This document shows, in pieces, positions 18,179 through 25,457 of a stretch of 64,000 bases of DNA. The position numbers and the translations under genes were made by a program. Source of the DNA: Streptomyces sp. RB17 (lineage in GTDB: Bacteria; Actinomycetota; Actinomycetes; Streptomycetales; Streptomycetaceae); contig NZ_WEGL01000013.1 in assembly GCF_009604455.1 (NCBI RefSeq), positions 1 through 64,000 on the forward strand, in the 5' to 3' direction. The first letter of the stretch is position 1. Each line of letters starts with the position of its first letter. Under the pieces are notes generated by a model. The model made no database searches. It worked only from the letters and a program-made list of their open reading frames with translations, and was not told the origin of the DNA.

Positions 18179-19780
18179 TCATCTGTCGATAGCGCTGCCC
18201 AATACCCGTCCCAAGAGGATGTTCTTTCCTCGGACGCTTGAGTTCTCTGCCTTAAGCAGATCAGGAAATTCATAGAGTTTCCGCATGGCCATGACCGCTA
18301 TTTCGACCGCCCTGGCGCGCTGTTGTGTTACTTCGGCAGTAGAAGGCTCGTTTGCCTTCCCATGGACAATATCGCTCCGCATGCTGTAGATTTTTCCAAG
18401 TTCACCGAAAAGGTCCTGGCGAAGAGAAAAGTCTTCAGGTTCAAGCAGGTGAGCAAGAGAGCCGCACACCCTGAGACTTGTCTCGGGTGTCCCGCTGAAC
18501 ATGTTCTCCCATGCCAGGACAGCATCAACCAGGCTGTCCACCGGATCAATCCTTGCACCCACTGCGGAGATGATCCGTCGCATTGCCACACCGAGATTCT
18601 TTGGATGCTGGTCAAGTACCTTACGCATCCAAGTCTGGATTTCGCCAACGTCCGCAGAGGATATGGTAATTCTGTCCGCTGTGGTCGCTGGGGGCCGTTC
18701 CTGCCAGGACATATCTGGAGCCAGCGAGAGTGGAACGAATACGCTTTGAGAAACGGTGATGGCGGCAGACCGGTGCCCGGAGGGGCTTGCGAGCATAAGC
18801 GTCAGAAGGCGCTTGTTGATTCCGTCTTGCAGCGAGTTTTGCCATTTCTCTACTTGTGGGAAGAGTTGGCTAAAGTCGGGAAACATTTCGTCCCGAGGGT
18901 GAGCCTTTTTGGCTAGAAGCTTGAACGAAACCTGGAAAGTTAGAACTGCTTCAACCTGCGCCGCTTCGGGTATATGAGCGAAATCGGCACTGCTGACTTT
19001 CCGCAACATGCCGCCGGGGAGGTTCAACTCGTCTAGGCCGTCGAAGGTGACATTTGTCAGGCCGATGGCAACCGGGATGGAAACCGCTCGCCCGGCCGCT
19101 AGCTCTCGCACATCTTCCAAGGTGTTGAGAGTTTCCTGCAGGTAATCATCGAGCCCTGTCGCTCCTCGCAGGGAACATTTCGCGAAAGCGGATCGAAGAA
19201 TGGCGTCTGGAAGCATGAGAAGTTGCAAAGAACTACCCCCGCCCGCCACTGAAAATATCATCGAGCTGACCTCGACGAGATCCTGAATGGATGCCATTTC
19301 CGCAGCATCTATGTAGCCCGGAAACAAATATTTAAGCCGCGGATCATGCAGGACGGCATTGCAGAAACGAATAAACTCCTCATTGTTCGCGACGTAGTGA
19401 GCGACTGGAACTCCTAGGTACGTATGCTCTGTTGGGCGCTTGATTAGGTAGGCGGCGTAAACGTCTTTGGCGGCATTCAGGAGCATCTGGCCGATTGCGT
19501 CGCCTTCCACTGTAGGAATATCGACGGCGCCGCCGCAGTGCACCCGGAAATAGGCTGCTGCGGACATCTTCATGTCCGGGAGAAGTCTGGTCGCGGCAGA
19601 CCCCAAATTCATCCATCGAACTATAGGTTCTCGCCCTTTGTCGCGTTCGCTGAGATCGCGCAGAGTCTGCACGACTTGAAGTTGCCTATCAGAAAGCGTG
19701 CAAGTTCCGAAGTCTTCTTCGGTCATATTCAGAACGAACTGCAAGAACGGCAGTCCGTAAACATCGATCAAGTCCTGCAC
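18179..19780 (-). CDS. HEPN-domain protein, ApeA-like candidate defence effector
   Basis: This 533-residue protein starts at GTG 19780 just after a GGGGGGG ribosome-binding run. The last ~130 residues look like an Apea-like HEPN domain: RIDPVDSLVDAVLAWENMFSG, SLRVCGSLAHLLEP, then LGKIYSMRSDIVHG. R468-x4-H473 (RSDIVH) matches the HEPN ribonuclease signature RX4-6H. The N-terminal ~390 residues are not recognised and may sense the trigger. The base composition is clearly lower in GC than its neighbours, suggesting recent acquisition. HEPN RNases of this type act in abortive infection by cleaving RNA. It is divergent from the DUF4365 gene across a 440-bp gap, inside the AICE cargo region. The immune role is inference. 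Confidence 0.65.
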   Translation of the reverse strand: MQDLIDVYGLPFLQFVLNMTEEDFGTCTLSDRQLQVVQTLRDLSERDKGREPIVRWMNLGSAATRLLPDMKMSAAAYFRVHCGGAVDIPTVEGDAIGQMLLNAAKDVYAAYLIKRPTEHTYLGVPVAHYVANNEEFIRFCNAVLHDPRLKYLFPGYIDAAEMASIQDLVEVSSMIFSVAGGGSSLQLLMLPDAILRSAFAKCSLRGATGLDDYLQETLNTLEDVRELAAGRAVSIPVAIGLTNVTFDGLDELNLPGGMLRKVSSADFAHIPEAAQVEAVLTFQVSFKLLAKKAHPRDEMFPDFSQLFPQVEKWQNSLQDGINKRLLTLMLASPSGHRSAAITVSQSVFVPLSLAPDMSWQERPPATTADRITISSADVGEIQTWMRKVLDQHPKNLGVAMRRIISAVGARIDPVDSLVDAVLAWENMFSGTPETSLRVCGSLAHLLEPEDFSLRQDLFGELGKIYSMRSDIVHGKANEPSTAEVTQQRARAVEIAVMAMRKLYEFPDLLKAENSSVRGKNILLGRVLGSAIDR

Positions 19781-20218
19781 AGACCCCCCCAGGGCTTATT
19801 GCTTCCGGACCTGCATCTTGCCATGTCTCTGGGACGCTGACTCTTGTTCTGCGCGTTTCGCACCTGGCCGGCCCCACCCGGCCACCAGGGGGCCGGCCCG
19901 GTGAGCCTGCACAACGGGAGACGCGGGGCGCGTACAGGGCTGGGTGCGGGCATTGGAGAACGTCAAGCGGAAGCTGCGCCGGGGGTGAGGTCTCCAGTTA
20001 GATCTAGGCGGGAACCTTCCAGCGCCTCAGCGACTGGAGGTCGGCGAGGGCCGAACCGTCGGCAGCAGTCGTGAGACGTGCGACAAGTTGGAGGCCGTCG
20101 GCGTGCTGGATGACTCCGCAAACCCGTGCGGCTTTCCCTTGCCCTGCCGGCGCCACCACGCCACTTGACGTTCGTTCAATCATGGGCTTTCACTGCAGCT
20201 TCATGCTTAAATGGCAGA
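19781..20218. other. Intergenic between divergent HEPN and DUF4365 genes
   Basis: About 440 bp with no supported gene. A GC-rich hairpin (ggccggcccc 19866-19875 with ggggccggcc 19889-19898) is present. The region must hold the promoters of both genes, but no clear -35/-10 pair stands out. Confidence 0.45.
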
Positions 20219-21064
20219 ATGTCACCCAAGCGCCCGCGATCTCACCTAAATGCTGATCTATCGATTGCTAAAATGCAGGAAGCGTTCGCCTTGCAGGGCT
20301 GGACTGCGGAAACCCTTGGAAAAGATTACGGAGAGGACTTGTTGGTTCGAATATTCGACGATGGAGAGGCGACGCCGTACACGTTCTACGTTCAGGCCAA
20401 ATCGACAGAAACCCTTTCTCGATATGTCAAGAAGGGGAGTGACTATGTGCGTTACCCCATCGCATTTGATCACCTTGAGCATTGGCTGAAATTCTCGGAC
20501 CCCGTCTTTCTTATCATTTGGGATAGGGAAACAGGGAGTTTGATGTGGGACATGATCCAAGAGCCCTCCCTCCCTCTGGACACATCAGGGGTGAAGGCGA
20601 AAATCCTCGTGCCAAGACGTAACGCGTTGGATAGGTCGGGGCTGGAAAGGCTGCGCACACAAACGGTTTCTCGACATAAGAGGCTTAATAGGGAACAGCG
20701 TGGATCGGAAGTCCTGTTGGATTTGCTGTCAAAGTCAATGAATGCCAAGGTGGACTATGACTCTCAGGCTGGAATACTGGTAATTGAACATCATGACGGC
20801 GAAATGAGCCTGCAGCTATTTGGGGCGACTCTAAAATTAATGCGCTGGATTGCTAAAGAACGCAACACGACTGTAGAGGAAGCGTTCAGGCAAACGATCC
20901 ATTCGGGGGCCGAAAATATTCTATCGATCGAGGCGGGCACGCCGTACGAATACCGACATTCAGATGGTTCAGTCACTACCTGTCACACCGTAGAAGAATG
21001 GCTGAGGTGCACCGCCAGTACTGACGACTATGTGGGATGGGTGGAGGAAATGCCGGATGAGTAG
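20219..21064 (+). CDS. DUF4365 nuclease-like protein
   Basis: The 281-residue reading from ATG 20219 begins MSPKRPRSHLNADLSIAKMQ, which matches the usual DUF4365 opening. The domain has the PD-(D/E)xK layout: GKDYGEDLLVRIFDD (Asp40) and FYVQAKST (Gln59-x-Lys61), then a segment ending PVFLIIWDRETGSLMWDMI. The Q-x-K form is common in DUF4365. The C-terminal half has no recognised domain. An in-frame upstream start at 20126 is less likely. A TTA codon at 20837-20839 makes expression bldA-dependent. GC content is low for the genome. DUF4365 genes often occur in defence islands; here it is divergent from the HEPN gene. Confidence 0.7.
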   Translation: MSPKRPRSHLNADLSIAKMQEAFALQGWTAETLGKDYGEDLLVRIFDDGEATPYTFYVQAKSTETLSRYVKKGSDYVRYPIAFDHLEHWLKFSDPVFLIIWDRETGSLMWDMIQEPSLPLDTSGVKAKILVPRRNALDRSGLERLRTQTVSRHKRLNREQRGSEVLLDLLSKSMNAKVDYDSQAGILVIEHHDGEMSLQLFGATLKLMRWIAKERNTTVEEAFRQTIHSGAENILSIEAGTPYEYRHSDGSVTTCHTVEEWLRCTASTDDYVGWVEEMPDE

Positions 21065-21599
21065 CTGACCTCATCAGCCACAGAGGGCTTCTCCCTCATG
21101 TCCGCCGGCAGTCGCCAGCTGCCGCCGGTTGCGGCGGCTAGCCGGGGCGAAGGAACGGGTAGGCCGCGCCGCTGAGGCGGCGAGCGCCTGCGCCGTGCGC
21201 GGGCCTTGATCAGGTAGGGAAAGTTCCGAACCCTGCTGTGTATCACGTGAGCCAGAGCAGATCGGAAGTCGCCTCCGGCTCCTACCTCCATTGAGAGGTC
21301 GGCTTCGCCGACGGGCTGTAACACCGCTGTGTGTTGCAGCCGTCTGTGACCGGACAGCCCGGACAGTGGCACTTTGAGCTGTCCGGGCTGTTTGTGCAGG
21401 TGAAAGCCCTGATCGGACAGTCGGACAGCGCGGACGCCTCCCGGCGCGGTTCCATCAGACCCGGACAATCCGTCCTGGTCCGCTCCTACTCAGTGCCGCA
21501 CGCTGGTCATTGGCGGTAAGGGCTGAGATTACTTACCCCTTCCCCGCCGCGTCGGTACCGTGAAATGCGCCCCTACTCACCAGCGGGAGGCAACACCCC
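21065..21599. other. Noncoding leader of the XRE operon with structured block B
   Basis: About 535 bp without a supported gene. It contains structured block B (21261-21448) and, nearer the XRE gene, a dyad ggtaag (21515-21520)/cttacc (21532-21537) that may be an operator. GGGAGG just before 21600 is the XRE ribosome site. Confidence 0.55.
21261..21448 (+). repeat. Structured noncoding block, copy B
   Basis: This is the second copy of the 180-bp block. Hairpin 1 is cgacgggctgtaaca (21309-21323) with tgttgcagccgtc (21332-21344). Its arms differ from those in copy A yet still pair. Hairpin 2 is acagcccggacag (21354-21366) with ctgtccgggctgt (21379-21391), a perfect 13-bp stem. A gtcggcttcgccgac stem overlaps hairpin 1. 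The block sits 150 bp upstream of the XRE gene, so it could be an RNA leader or a DNA site such as a replication or partition locus. Confidence 0.7.
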
Positions 21600-22835
21600 A
21601 TGCGTGGTCTTGGAGATCACCTCAGCATCGGCGAGCGCATTGCGTTCTATCGGAAGCGCCGCGGCTACACGCAAGAGGTGCTGGCCGGCCTGGTCGGTCG
21701 GAGCACTGACTGGCTGGCGAAGATCGAGACCGGTCGCAGGAAGCCGCCCCGCATCGACATGCTCGCGGAGCTGTCGCGCATCCTGCGCGTGCCCCTCGGA
21801 GACTTGCTCGGACAGACCGTCCTCATGGAAGACGAGCGACAACAAGACGACGTCCCCGCCGTGCGTGACGCTCTCATGAGCCCGCGCCGGCTGTCCCGTC
21901 TCCTCTTCGGGCCGGACGCTGAGGCTCAGCTCCCGGCGCCTGTTCCTGTGGCCGTGCGCGTGGAGCATGCTTGGAACGACTACCAGGGTGGCCGGCTCGG
22001 CAGCGTCATTGCTGCACTGCCTGCCCTCCTTCAGACGGCTCAGGAGCTGGAGGAGCGAGCGGCGCGCCGCGGCGATGACCGTGGTGACTGCTGGGCTGTG
22101 TCGGCCCGTACGCACCACCTTGCGGCTACGACACTCGCCAAGATCGGCGAGTCGGACATCTCGTGGCTGGCCGCCGAGCGCGCGATGCGAGCCGCTGACG
22201 AGTCGGACGACCCGCTCGTGCTGGCGTCCGCCGCACGTTCGGGTACGCACGCGCTGCTGGCCAACGGGCGCTATGACGATGCCCTCGAACTGGGCAACAC
22301 GGCCGCAGCCTGGCTGTCGTCTCAGGTAATTGATCACAACCCGGCGGCACTCAGCCTGCTGGGAATGATCCACCTGCGTGCAGCTGTCGCGGCGGCGCGC
22401 CATCAGGACCGGCCCACCGCAACGGCACTCCTGAACCGTGCCGAGGAGCTCGCGGACGATCTCGGCTCGGATGAGAACTACTGGCAGACCGGCTTCGGGC
22501 CGACGAACGTACTGCTCCACCGACTGTCCATCGAGCTGGACCTCGACAACGTCTCGTATGTGGTGGAGCGCGGTCGGATCAACGTCGATCACATGCCGCA
22601 GGAACGCAGCGTCTCGCACCGTATCGACTTCGCCCGTGCCCTGTCGCTCGCTGGGCAAGGTGATGATGCCTTCGCAGAGCTGCGTACGGCCGAACGCACG
22701 TCGCCGCAGCTCGTACGCAACAATCCGAGGGTGCGCGAGACGCTGCGAGACCTGATCAAGCAGTCCCCAGTGACGGGCGGCTCGCGTTCGTCGGATGTGT
22801 TCGCGATGGCTCAGCGGTGCAGGGCGGTGCAGTGA
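21600..22835 (+). CDS. XRE helix-turn-helix regulator with TPR-like C-terminus
   Basis: This 411-residue protein has an N-terminal Cro/CI helix-turn-helix (about residues 9-65: IGERIAFYRKRRGYTQEVLA, GLVGRSTDWLAKIETGRRKP) followed by about 300 residues of helical, Ala-rich repeats typical of TPR sensor modules (DPLVLASAARSGTHALLANG, LSLLGMIHLRAAVAAARHQD). Such regulators often sense peptides or small ligands. GGGAGG precedes the ATG. The stop overlaps the GTG of the flavoprotein gene, so the two are translationally coupled. It probably controls AICE functions; the ligand is unknown. Confidence 0.85.
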   Translation: MRGLGDHLSIGERIAFYRKRRGYTQEVLAGLVGRSTDWLAKIETGRRKPPRIDMLAELSRILRVPLGDLLGQTVLMEDERQQDDVPAVRDALMSPRRLSRLLFGPDAEAQLPAPVPVAVRVEHAWNDYQGGRLGSVIAALPALLQTAQELEERAARRGDDRGDCWAVSARTHHLAATTLAKIGESDISWLAAERAMRAADESDDPLVLASAARSGTHALLANGRYDDALELGNTAAAWLSSQVIDHNPAALSLLGMIHLRAAVAAARHQDRPTATALLNRAEELADDLGSDENYWQTGFGPTNVLLHRLSIELDLDNVSYVVERGRINVDHMPQERSVSHRIDFARALSLAGQGDDAFAELRTAERTSPQLVRNNPRVRETLRDLIKQSPVTGGSRSSDVFAMAQRCRAVQ

Positions 22836-23395
22836 GTTCAGGCAATCGTGGGGTTCTGGGAGTCGTCGGCTCGGCGGCCGGCGGAGTAGAAGCGTTGCGC
22901 ACCGGTCTCGTAGAGCCCGCCATGGGCCGCGGATGGCGCGTGGCCGTCACGCTCACGCCAACCGCAGGTCAGTGGCTGCGTACGAGCGGCGAGCGTGAGC
23001 GGTTGGAGAAGCTGACCGGCCTGCCCGTGCGTGATGAGCCGCGCCTTCCCGGCGAGGCTCGGCCACATCCGCCGGTTGACTGCTACGTGGTCGCCCCCGC
23101 GTCCGCCAACATGGTCGCCAAGCTGGCGACCGGCCTGATGGACAACCAGGCGCTGACGCAGGTTGGCGAGGCCATCGGGACTCTCGGTCTCCCCGTCGTG
23201 GTTTTCCCGCGGGTGAACGCGGCGCACGCTCGCCACCCCGCGTGGCAAGGCCACATCGACGCTCTCAGGGCGGGAGGGGTGCATCTGGTCTACGGCCCGG
23301 ATGTCTGGCCGCTGTACGAGCCGAGGGACGCCCCGGCCGGGCGCGAACTTCCGTGGACTGCAGTGCTGGACGCCGTGGACGGTTCCATCCAATGA
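22832..23395 (+). CDS. HFCD-type flavoprotein
   Basis: The 187-residue reading begins at GTG 22832, overlapping the XRE stop codon; GTG 22817 is an in-frame alternative. The fold is that of homo-oligomeric flavin-containing Cys decarboxylases (CoaC, EpiD): GVLGVVGSAAGGVEALRTGL at the start, VTLTPTAGQWL, and the flavin-binding motif YVVAPASANMVAKLATGLMD. The substrate loop and catalytic Cys of PPC decarboxylase are not evident, so a housekeeping CoA role is unlikely. I recall HTH-flavoprotein pairs elsewhere in Streptomyces elements. The partner or substrate is unknown. Confidence 0.75.
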   Translation: MSSGNRGVLGVVGSAAGGVEALRTGLVEPAMGRGWRVAVTLTPTAGQWLRTSGERERLEKLTGLPVRDEPRLPGEARPHPPVDCYVVAPASANMVAKLATGLMDNQALTQVGEAIGTLGLPVVVFPRVNAAHARHPAWQGHIDALRAGGVHLVYGPDVWPLYEPRDAPAGRELPWTAVLDAVDGSIQ

Positions 23396-23426
23396 TGGGT
23401 CGTCAACAGGCCTGATCTGCAAGGAA

Positions 23427-23457
23427 AGAGGACCCGGACAGTCTGTCCGGGTCCTCT
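23427..23457. terminator. Strong hairpin after the XRE-flavoprotein operon
   Basis: A 15-bp perfect inverted repeat (agaggacccggacag at 23427-23441 and ctgtccgggtcctct at 23443-23457) with almost no loop sits 32 bp past the flavoprotein stop. No T-run follows, as is usual in Streptomyces terminators. Confidence 0.7.
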
Positions 23458-23472
23458 GCTGTTTCCGGCTGC

Positions 23473-23703
23473 ATGCTCATTGGCATGTCAGGGATCAATG
23501 AGCGAAGCGGCGAGTCGGGAGGCCTAACCTCTGCCGAACTCGCCGCGATCAAAGTGAGCATGGGCGAGGTGCGCGTTACGGCTGAACGACTGCTGAGGCG
23601 CGCGGACAGGCTTACGACGCGGGTGGAGTCTCGTTACCGACGAGTCGTTCAAGACGATCAAGCCGCTCGCCGAGCGTACGAAGCGCGTCGTGAATCGCGC
23701 TGA
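23473..23703 (+). CDS. Small hypothetical protein, uncertain
   Basis: A 76-residue frame (alternative start ATG 23485) contains LTSAELAAIKVSMGEVRVTA, a helical, plausible protein sequence, but it overlaps the 3' end of the convergent GntR gene by 92 bp and has no good ribosome site. The basic C-terminus (RRAYEARRESR) is read antisense to GntR and may be an artefact. It could be real only in its first half. No family is recognised. Confidence 0.25.
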   Translation: MLIGMSGINERSGESGGLTSAELAAIKVSMGEVRVTAERLLRRADRLTTRVESRYRRVVQDDQAARRAYEARRESR

Positions 23704-24007
23704 GCTCAGCGGAGAGCGCGGTGAACGCGGGGATACTGCCCGGCTCGGTGCCGAGCGGCACCGACGGGTCGCGGACGAACGTTCCGCGGCCCTGCTGGGT
23801 AAGCACGAGCCCCTCGTCGCGGAGCTGCCCATATGCGCTCTGCACGGTCATGAGCTGCACGCCGAGTTCTTTGGCGAGCCTGCGAGCCGCGGGCAGCTGC
23901 TTGCCCGGTTCGTACGAGCGGTTCGGACCCGTGATCTTCGCGCGGAAATCGGCGGCGATCTCTTTGGCCGTGGGCGTCTGCTTCGGCGCTTCTGGGCTCT
24001 GCTCCAT
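23612..24007 (-). CDS. GntR-family regulator, KorSA-like
   Basis: This 131-residue protein has an N-terminal GntR winged helix (TAKEIAADFRAKITG, YEPGKQLPAARRLAKELGVQ, TVQSAYGQLRDEGLVLTQQGR-type recognition and wing ending GTFVRD) and a short helical C-terminus (ALRTLGERLDRLERLV) suited to dimerisation rather than ligand binding. It resembles KorSA of pSAM2, which represses its own gene and the activator of transfer and replication. It is divergent from the spread operon, with two palindromic sites in the gap, so it probably represses both directions and keeps the element quiescent. Confidence 0.82.
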   Translation of the reverse strand: MEQSPEAPKQTPTAKEIAADFRAKITGPNRSYEPGKQLPAARRLAKELGVQLMTVQSAYGQLRDEGLVLTQQGRGTFVRDPSVPLGTEPGSIPAFTALSAELSAIHDALRTLGERLDRLERLVGNETPPAS

Positions 24008-24023
24008 GGCTTCGAGAGTAGCT

Positions 24024-24088
24024 GGACCTAGGTCAATCTCTGTTCTCCCGTCGTCCCTCCTTGACAGCTAGATTGACCTAGGTCAATC
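24024..24088. promoter_or_regulatory. Twin palindromic operators for the GntR regulator
   Basis: Site 1 has the core gacctaggtc at 24024-24033. Site 2 is a perfect 20-bp palindrome, agattgacctaggtcaatct, at 24069-24088 with the same core. The centres are 50 bp apart, in the gap between the divergent GntR gene and the spread operon. Site 1 is next to the GntR start, which suits autorepression. Confidence 0.75.
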
Positions 24089-24100
24089 TGGAAATCCCGT

Positions 24101-24148
24101 GGCGCTGGGACTCCCCAGCAAGGTCGCCCACCGCCGCGGTTCTCCCTG
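24101..24148 (+). promoter_or_regulatory. Conserved stem-loop element, copy 1
   Basis: Bases 24106-24148 match 30532-30574 with one difference in 43. Upstream pairing gives an imperfect stem here (ccgtggcgctggg against cccaccgccgcgg) around the same loop, actccccagcaaggtcg. It lies 24 bp before the spread operon start. See copy 2, where the stem is perfect. Confidence 0.65.
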
Positions 24149-24171
24149 CTCCTTCGACTCAGGAGAGCACC

Positions 24172-24471
24172 ATGCGCACGTACATCGGCCATCAACAGGC
24201 CATCTCAGCCGAGGACTTCGTGGAACTGGCCCTTGGCACCCCTGTTGAACTGTGGCTCGGGGTGGAGGGCGAAACCGAGATCGAGCGCGCGGCCCGCCTG
24301 GACGCGGCGCGCGACATCCTCGCCGACCCCGAGTACCGCAGCCTGCCGGACGACGTGGCCCGCATCGCCGCCGAGGTGATCGAGGCCCACGCCCCGGAGT
24401 TGTTCAACGTCGTCCCGCTGGCGCGGCCGGCGAGGCGCCGCCGGTCCTCCCTTAAGGGAGCGGCGGCATGA
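24172..24471 (+). CDS. Small AICE protein, first gene of spread operon
   Basis: This 99-residue acidic protein has a basic tail (ARPARRRRSSLKG). It begins at ATG 24172 behind CAGGAGAG and overlaps the DUF2637 gene by 4 bp (ATGA). The middle is helical (IERAARLDAARDILADPEYR, VARIAAEVIEAHAPEL). No named family is recognised. Its place as first gene after the GntR operators is where pSAM2-like elements carry a transfer activator, but sequence similarity to Pra is not evident to me. Confidence 0.7.
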   Translation: MRTYIGHQQAISAEDFVELALGTPVELWLGVEGETEIERAARLDAARDILADPEYRSLPDDVARIAAEVIEAHAPELFNVVPLARPARRRRSSLKGAAA

Positions 24472-25457
24472 CGACCGCAACCGAGACGGCACGGCCGGCG
24501 GTGCCGCCGCTGACGAAGCCGGAGATGAGTTTTGCCGCACTGGGCGTGTTAGCGGCGGCCGGTGTCGGCGCCCTGGGGCTGATCGCATCGCTCGACGCAG
24601 TCTCGTCTGCTGCTGCCCGATGGGGATTCGCCGAGCCGTGGATGCTGCCGGTCGGGATCGACGTGGCCATTCCGGTGTTCACCGTGGCCAACCTGCTGCT
24701 GATCCGGATGGACATGGCGTTGGCGTGGGTGCGGTTCGTGCCCTGGGCGCTGACGCTGGTCACGTGCGGACTGAACGTCGCTGCCGGGCACACGCTGTGG
24801 GCCAAGGTCGCGCACGGCACAATGCCCCTGCTGTGGGTGGTGTTCTCCGAGATCGGCGCCCACGTCTACGCCGTGCGGATCGGCGCCGCCACCGGCCGCC
24901 GGATGGAGAAGGTGCGGTTCTCGCGCTGGATGCTCGCCCCGCTGTCGACCTTCGCCCTGTGGCGGCGGATGACGCTGTGGGAGATCACGTCGTACTCCGA
25001 GGCACTGAAGCGGGAACGAGAGCGGCAGTTGGCCCGCGCCCGGCTGCGGGAGCGGCACGGCCGGCGGTGGCGGTCGAAGACCCCGCGCCCGGAACGCGTG
25101 CTGCTGAAGCTGGGCGAGTTGGCCCCGGCGAGCGAAGACCTGCCGGTGCCGCCGCAGCAGACGGAGGAGCCGAAGCCGGAGGCGCCCAAACCACCGCGCA
25201 AGCGCCCGGCCGGTGCCAAGAGCAAGGGCAAGACGGGCAAGGCGCCGCGGACCCCGGCGGAACTGCTCGCCGAGGCGCGGGAGGCCACGGCCGACTGGGC
25301 CGATGACGCGATCAACGCGGAAGCCATCCGGACAACCCTGCACTGCTCCGCGGCCAACTCCCGTGTGCTGCGCGACCTGCTGCTCAGCGAGCGGGCCGAA
25401 GGGCGACGCCTGCACTCCGTCGACGGCGGCGAGGAGACAGAGGGGACTGCGGCATGA
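24468..25457 (+). CDS. DUF2637 membrane protein (SpdB-like spread protein)
   Basis: This 329-residue protein has four N-terminal membrane helices (FAALGVLAAAGVGALGLIAS; LPVGIDVAIPVFTVANLLLI; VPWALTLVTCGLNVAAGHT; TMPLLWVVFSEIGAHVYAVR), the DUF2637 signature. A basic, Pro/Lys-rich linker (about 220-270) and a small helical C-terminal domain follow. DUF2637 proteins are common next to traB in Streptomyces conjugative elements and are thought to aid spread of DNA along mycelium. Four-base overlaps with both neighbours indicate translational coupling. Confidence 0.8.
   Translation: MTTATETARPAVPPLTKPEMSFAALGVLAAAGVGALGLIASLDAVSSAAARWGFAEPWMLPVGIDVAIPVFTVANLLLIRMDMALAWVRFVPWALTLVTCGLNVAAGHTLWAKVAHGTMPLLWVVFSEIGAHVYAVRIGAATGRRMEKVRFSRWMLAPLSTFALWRRMTLWEITSYSEALKRERERQLARARLRERHGRRWRSKTPRPERVLLKLGELAPASEDLPVPPQQTEEPKPEAPKPPRKRPAGAKSKGKTGKAPRTPAELLAEAREATADWADDAINAEAIRTTLHCSAANSRVLRDLLLSERAEGRRLHSVDGGEETEGTAA

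Noticed and set aside
19688..20074. Small frames near the HEPN start
   Set aside because: Overlap the HEPN 5' end or lack start signals; composition looks noncoding.
17712..21448. CRISPR array suggested by repeated ggacag motifs
   Set aside because: The repeats form two large similar blocks with hairpins, not regularly spaced repeats with unique spacers, and no cas genes are present.
23524..23832. 102-codon minus-strand frame across the GntR gene end
   Set aside because: Out of frame with GntR, serine/arginine-rich noise.
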